Source: Lineus longissimus (lineage: Eukaryota; Nemertea; Pilidiophora; Heteronemertea; Lineidae). From it: a stretch of DNA of 64,000 nucleotides. The notes beneath the pieces are model-generated. The model was given only the letters and a program-made list of their open reading frames with translations. It searched no databases and was not told the origin of the DNA. Every line of letters begins with the position of its first letter. Within the stretch, counting starts at the first letter, position 1. Below, in pieces: positions 58,635 to 64,000 of the stretch. The translations under genes and the position numbers were made by a program. The stretch lies in contig NC_088310.1 in the NCBI RefSeq assembly GCF_910592395.1, positions 1,433,501-1,497,500 on the forward strand, in the 5' to 3' direction.

Positions 58635-61165
58635 AGTTGGTTTGATGCTAAGTTTAGCTGGAATCCTTGGTGTATGTGTCTACAACAAATACACAAGGAT
58701 GTCAGGTCAACTTGGGTTGGTTTTTGAAAGGAAGGTTTCAAGCTGATTGGGTCGTGGCTATGTCCTGCAGAATCTGCTGAAAGTCACACTTGTGGCATGG
58801 ATGCATTCTCCCACCATTCATACGGGTGATTTTGTAAGCAATAATATCAAAACTATGAGCAATGGGCTTCAAGACCCAATGAGCTTGAAACTTTCGAAGT
58901 GATACAAGTTCCTGGTGTTTCTAGTCAAGCGCGGGCCCAGCAGTGTTCAGTATGGTTTGCCTCATTGGTGTTTGAGCTGTGCCCCTCTTGAGATGAAAAC
59001 AATTGGACCCTGTTCATAGTAGAGTTTGTTTATTTTCTGAATGTACATGGATGTGCATTCTTTGTCTGATATGTCAGGGAGCACAGTTATCACACTGTAT
59101 ATAGTTGCATGTAAGAGGCCATATTTACCTACAGGGCTTTTCCTTGAGAGCGGGATGCAGTTATCCACCAGCATTCTGTGGTTATTGTGAGACCCAGTTC
59201 CTTGGCTAACACTTGACGTCTAGGATTTTTTTAAAGGGCAAACTGTGATCTGTACTTAAATGCATCGAATCTACTTAAATACAGTTGATATTTTTCTTCT
59301 TCAAAATTGGACAAACATAGAGTGATCATGTTAGCATTTGAACTACATTAGTTGAGTATCAGGCTTCCCTCAAGACATTTGAGCATTTTGTGTACGTTCT
59401 GTGTCTGACTCCTTCAATACTACACAGGTTGCGTCAAAAGAAATGCAACACTGTTTATAAAGCTTGCCTTTCAGTCTTTGATAATGAGGTTGTTTTATAC
59501 CCAATATTGGCAAGCCAGCAACTTGGAGAGGGTTGTTTACATTTTAAGGTGTTGCGCAATTCTGATGCACTGTGTGCAGTATTAGTATAGTTGTGTGTAG
59601 TTCTGTTGCTCTGGTACTTGTGTTACAATGAAGTGATTCTACCAGAGGTATTGCATTGTGTGAAGGTACATGTACTGTGTGTTGTACAATTGTAGAACCA
59701 TTCATGTGATTATGAGTACTATTATCTTGATCCATCAAGCGTCAAATATGATCACGTCACCTTTGTGTTGTTTTAACACTTGAAGCTTCAAGACATTTAA
59801 TGTAATGGTCGATGAAGCAATGATATATATATAAGCTGCATATGATTACTATTTTTCAAATGCTTAAAAAAGTGATATACAGTAGAACCTCTCTATTAAG
59901 GACACCCTCAGGACTGACTAGTGCTGTCCTCAATAGAGAGGTGTCCTGATTAGAGAGGTCGAATTGAATGGAAACAACCAATTTGGGACCAAAACAAGTG
60001 TCCTTAATAGAGAGGTTGTCCTTAATAGAGAGGTTGTCCTTAATAGAGAGGTTGTCCTTAATAGAGAGGTGTCCGTTAAGGGAGGTTCTACTGTACTCAT
60101 AAGTAGACGGTACAAATGTTTGGCCAGTTATCCCACTTTAGAATCCCACCACCCATTTGGTCACATTGAGTTTGTCGTCATCAAATTTAGTGGCTCAGAA
60201 TGATAATACCAACTTTTGTTGGGGCAACAATACTCCCACCTGTGTTATACAATCATGTTGAGTCATACAATGTTGAGTTATCACTCATTCGGAATGCTCG
60301 ACGGAAATCTCTATTCAATTAGACACTAACCCACCTCAGTCGGTGTGAATTTCACAAAGTTCAGAAAACCTTAATATGTAACGCCATATTGTGCAGTTTT
60401 ATCGACTGTATTATTATTAAGGGGCCATGTGTACATATCACACCCTCATTGATAACATTCTCACTTTTATATAATTAGCGGGTTGTGTACCAAAGTTCCA
60501 TGTGTATAACTAATAACTAATATATTGTGATATCTTTAGATGTTATGTTTGATGATGTGTGTAGTTGAATACATTTTGTCATTCCATAAAGTTGGAATAC
60601 TCAGTTCGGTTTATATGTTGTCTTGAGGACACTGCAAAATACTCACTTTGTCCAGTTAATACATTCTTGGAGGGAGGCGAGAATAGAATGTATATAAACA
60701 AAGTTAATGGAAATTTGAAATGGGACCGGGGTTCCGGTTTAGATCTGTTTCACAAGAATATCCAAGATTTACTCACAAGATCATGCTTGCCATTGTAAGA
60801 TTTGCTTGGTCAGTTGATGACCTGCACTGATTCATCGAGGTTTCCAATGACTTACAGTATGTGGTCTGCGTTGTTCCTTACAACGTACAACCAATATTCA
60901 TACATAATGAGCTTCAACGATCAAACTATTCTCTGTTTCAATAATGCCATGCCAGGGTACAGAATTAACTACTTGGCTATGGCAGACTGATGTTCGGTCA
61001 GGCACGTCATTACACAGGCTACTACGAGCTGAATTACCTGTCTGATGCCATCATGACGCAATGTGATGCATGGTGTTATTGCTGTGAATGATGCAAGTTA
61101 AGTTTGGACGACACAGTGAAAAATTTGGGCAAAAACGTTTATTTGTATTATGACGAAGACGAGAT
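58635..61165. other. Probable 3' UTR / spacer downstream of the receptor gene
   Basis: No coding region is recognised. It contains the MITE at 59880-60093. The nearest convincing polyA signal is far downstream (63308), so this may be a very long 3' UTR, or the transcript may end at a non-canonical signal that I cannot place. Confidence 0.4.
59880..60093. mobile_element. CAGTAGAACCTC MITE, full length with TA flanks
   Basis: It starts TA|CAGTAGAACCTCTCTATTA and ends GGGAGGTTCTACTG|TA, giving terminal inverted repeats and TA target-site flanks. Inside, a 19-bp word (AATAGAGAGGTTGTCCTTA) is repeated in tandem three to four times, so the copy has expanded internally. It is non-coding. The ends suggest pogo/Tigger-type mobilisation. 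Confidence 0.8.
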
Positions 61166-61168
61166 ATG

Positions 61169-62140
61169 ATCTATCCTCCAAGTTCTCCCCAGGGTTGCCT
61201 CTCATTCTCTTTCAACATCACCCTGATCTATCCTCCAAGTTCTCCCCAGGGTTGCCTCTCATTCTCTTTCAACATCACCCTGATCTCTCCTCCAAGTTCT
61301 CCCCAGGGTTGCCTCTCATTCTCTTTCAACATCACCCTGATCTCTCCTCCAAGTTCTCCCCAGGGTTGCCTCTCATTCTCTTTCAACATCACCCTGATCT
61401 ATCCTCCAAGTTCTCCCCAGGGTTGCCTCTCATTCTCTTTCAACATCACCCTGATCTCTCCTCCAAGTTCTCCCCAGGGTTGCCTCTCATTCTCTTTCAA
61501 CATCACCCTGATCTCTCCTCCAAGTTCTCCCCAGGGTTGCCTCTCATTCTCTTTCAACATCACCCTGATCTATCCTCCAAGTTCTCCCCAGGGTTGCCTC
61601 TCATTCTCTTTCAACATCACCCTGATCTATCCTCCAAGTTCTCCCCAGGGTTGCCTCTCATTCTCTTTCAACATCACCCTGATCTATCCTCCAAGTTCTC
61701 CCCAGGGTTGCCTCTCATCCTCTTTCAACATCACCCTGATCTCTCCTCCAAGTTCTCCCCAGGGTTGCCTCTCATTCTCTTATAACATCACCCTGATCTC
61801 TCCTCCAAGTTCTCCCCAGGGTTGCCTCTCATTCTCTTTCAACATCACCCTGATCTCTCCTCCAAGTTCTCCCCAGGGTTGCCTCTCATTCTCTTTCAAC
61901 ATCACCCTGATCTATCCTCCAAGTTCTCCCCAGGGTTGCCTCTCATTCTCTTTCAACATCACCCTGATCTATCCTCCAAGTTCTCCCCAGGGTTGCCTCT
62001 CATTCTTTCAACATCACCCTGATCTATCCTCCAAGTTCTCCCCAAGGTTGCCTCTCATTCTCTTTCAACATCACCCTGATCTCTCCTCCAAGTTCTCCCC
62101 AGGGTTGCCTCTCATTCTCTTTCAACATCACCCTGGAATT
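61169..62140. repeat. 57-bp minisatellite, about 17 copies
   Basis: Units of 57 bp, with TCCTCCAAGTTCTCCCCAGG and TCTTTCAACATCACCCTGAT, repeat with very few differences (mainly TAT/TCT and one short unit near 62006). Since 57 equals 19 codons, two + frames stay open, one as a 330-codon frame of PPSSPQGCLSFSFNITLI units. There is no signal peptide, no splice context and no promoter, so I do not call it a gene. The copies are nearly identical, so the array is young or homogenised. Confidence 0.9.
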
Positions 62141-62159
62141 GGATCTCAAACGTTTTGAA

Positions 62160-63300
62160 TGGTTGGTTCTATTTGAATTTTGAATTCAATGTGTTTATTT
62201 CTGTCTATTGATTCCTTGACTATGTTTGCAACCAGCTCCGTCTAGGCTGAGCTCCAATGCCCGTGGTCAGGCCCAAGGCAACCCTGCCTTGGGCTAAGAC
62301 TTCATTCAGCTGATGAAATATTTAAGGCTTTGTTCGTATGTCAATCCCTCGAGGCAAAACATAAGCTTTGTTTAGTTTTTTTTTGGGGGGGGGAGGAATG
62401 TGATGCAAGTATCTTTATTCCTGTTGTGTTTGTGTTTACTTAAAGTTTATGAAATTGTCTTTTTTTACTCGCAGCTATTAACATGACTTGTAGGTATCAG
62501 TCGTAGTTCAGTGGCTCTTATCCCTACTTATCTTCCCTTAACTATAATCCTGTACTATCCTGTAATCTTTGAGCAATCATTTATGCAATAATTAACCCCA
62601 AAGATGCTGAAAAAATTTGGAAGATTTACGAGAAATTATGAGAAAATCATAACATATTTTAAGCCTCAAGTACGCACACAAGATCTCTTTCAATACTTGA
62701 ATAAATCTTTAATAATTTCAATATTTGAGACATTTGTTCCTTGACAACGAAAAGTAAATATGAAAATTAAAATGTGCAAAATATGTTACATTATTAAAAT
62801 AGTATTGGTTATTCTGTATTAATAGGATGACGAAGGACTAAAAGCAAACTCTATCCTTTGAGCTGTAAATGTTGAATTGGTCTTTTGTTGTCGTAATAAT
62901 AACAGTACTGTTATTTATTCATGAGACCAGTTTCTGTCAATTAGTAATTTTCCAGGTTTATTTTGGGGTCTGCTCTGAGGAAAGAGTAAAATTTGATTTC
63001 AGTATTATATCTTAAAAAGTCACAAATAGAGATACACATGCCTACTCTGAGGATAATCTTGTGTTGTGCAACACCACTATCTTTTGGTAAATGTCATCTG
63101 GTCACGTTGCTGAGTTGACGAAGCACCTTTGGCCAGAACGAGATCAAAAACTCTTTACTTGGTTAATATGATGATGCTGTATCCTTTCATTTTGTCCGGG
63201 ATGTGCAACGTTTTCCAATGACTGTGAGGTTCTGCCGTGTTTTGCCTTGACTTTTTCCAAGGCTGTGCAGAATGTACAGATATGTGAAGTCTCGTGGAAA
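62160..63300. other. AT-rich spacer or distal 3' UTR
   Basis: No coding region is recognised. A G-run follows a T-run at about 62378-62395. The sequence grows AT-rich towards the polyA signal at 63308. Confidence 0.4.
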
Positions 63301-63307
63301 ACTTGTG

Positions 63308-63313
63308 AATAAA
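63308..63313 (+). terminator. Candidate polyA signal
   Basis: AATAAA is followed within 40 bp by a GT-rich stretch (GTGCTTTGTTC and TTTTGTTTTG). It may end the receptor transcript, which would then have a 3' UTR of about 4.7 kb, or belong to an unrecognised transcript. Confidence 0.4.
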
Positions 63314-63428
63314 GTCACATTTATATAAAACAGAAAAAGTGCTTTGTTCATCTTATTTTGTTTTGAGAATCAGTTTTTTCTCCTCAACCTGCTGTTTCAA
63401 GACAACTTCATAGTAGTACATGTAACTG

Positions 63429-64000
63429 TTACTTCGCTCCCTTGAAGAATAGAGAGGAATACTGACCAAAGGACACTGCCCTGACCACAAAGCTCTTGAA
63501 CTCTCTAGGGCAGCTGACTTTGTTACCAAAAATGGACTGAATGTTCCAAACGCAGATGAAGAAAACTAAAACTTCTCTAAAAGATGGCCCAAAGAGAAGG
63601 CTGTCCTTGGTAGGGTTTAACTTCAATGGAAAGGCCCAGTTTGATATCGGGAGGCTCTGGTGTTCCTCCTGGTAAAAGTCTAGAGGAGGAACAGGTCCAA
63701 CTGCAATGAACAAGACCCAATTTAGAGTCAGATTTTAAAAGTGTCCAGGAAAGCTAACAGCTATGTCGGCATGGATCTATCTTGTAGGACGATAGCACAG
63801 CGTCGTCTGGAGTGTACGGCCAACTAAAAGCGGGTGTCTTCTCCTTGCCAGTTTTGCCCTCAATGGCCGACTCTGTCCGGGGTTGTCTTCATATCCCTCC
63901 GTGGTTGTGCCTCCGCAATTAACAATTGGTAAAACTTCAAACCTCGTCCAGAGACACCACCAGGCGCATCTCATCCCTCAGTCGAATCTTATCCGCATTC
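63429..64000 (-). other. Exon-like sequence of a minus-strand gene entering from the right (uncertain)
   Basis: Two stretches look coding-like. From 63702 downwards, an acceptor-like TTCATTGCAG precedes VGPVPPLDFYQEEHQSLPIS in a frame that stays open to a stop at 63429. In 63775-63870, a frame reads SAIEGKTGKEKTPAFSWPYT. At the right edge a third frame gives DKIRLRDEMRLVVSLDE before a weak GTTTGA donor. Phases between these do not resolve and no family is recognised. They may be exons of a gene continuing past 64000, or chance. Confidence 0.25.

Noticed and set aside
61150-62158. A 330-codon repeat protein frame
   Set aside because: Two overlapping + frames are equally open, the units are nearly identical at DNA level including silent positions, and there is no gene context.

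Overview
This is animal nuclear DNA. Every convincing gene is split by GT-AG introns that keep reading phase, or is a long intronless gene. AATAAA signals close several genes, and the spacers are full of minisatellites, fold-back elements and tRNA-like SINE remnants. The gene set (ninjurin, class A GPCR, PPP1R14-type phosphatase inhibitor, MANSC/LDLa receptor, NB-ARC-TPR protein) is metazoan. A 3'-terminal hairpin repeat with an ACG-triplet run, together with the CAGTRGAACCTC fold-backs, suggests a marine invertebrate, probably a lophotrochozoan. That placement is inferred from remembered repeat types and was not tested.

Layout, left to right. Positions 1-2087 (minus) hold exons 2-5 of an acyl-CoA synthetase / 4-coumarate-CoA-ligase-like gene that runs off the left edge. 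Positions 2088-6600 are repeat-rich spacer, with an inverted-repeat block and a 24-bp minisatellite. Positions 6833-12857 (minus) hold a complete 12-exon tandem paralogue with a mitochondrial-type leader. Its introns carry a 65-bp tandem array and two hairpins. It is divergent with a four-EF-hand calmodulin-like gene (14004-15904, plus). That gene converges on a ninjurin gene (16266-18619, minus), which has two candidate first exons of identical length and phase. An intronless arylsulfatase follows (19487-21145, minus), then a two-exon GPCR (22082-25358, minus). Positions 25359-29233 are spacer.

The NB-ARC/TPR gene (29279-35462, plus, nine coding exons) ends in a polyA signal facing that of a PPP1R14-like gene (start 49480, minus), whose introns fill about 36-49 kb. 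One of those introns contains a small CARD-like ORF with a polyA-like tail. The PPP1R14-like gene shares a 555-bp head-to-head promoter, with an NRF1-type palindrome, with a MANSC/EGF/LDLa single-pass receptor resembling LRP11 (50036-58634, plus). The rest is probable 3' UTR or spacer with a 57-bp, 17-copy minisatellite (61169-62140). Weak exon-like sequence lies at the right edge.

The genes are mostly unrelated housekeeping or signalling loci, not an operon-like system. The main curiosities are the tandem synthetase pair, repeated duplication of exon-intron junctions (synthetase introns, GPCR exon 1), the twin ninjurin first exons, and the NB-ARC-TPR protein with its long disordered tail. 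I did not find a clearly undescribed multi-gene system.
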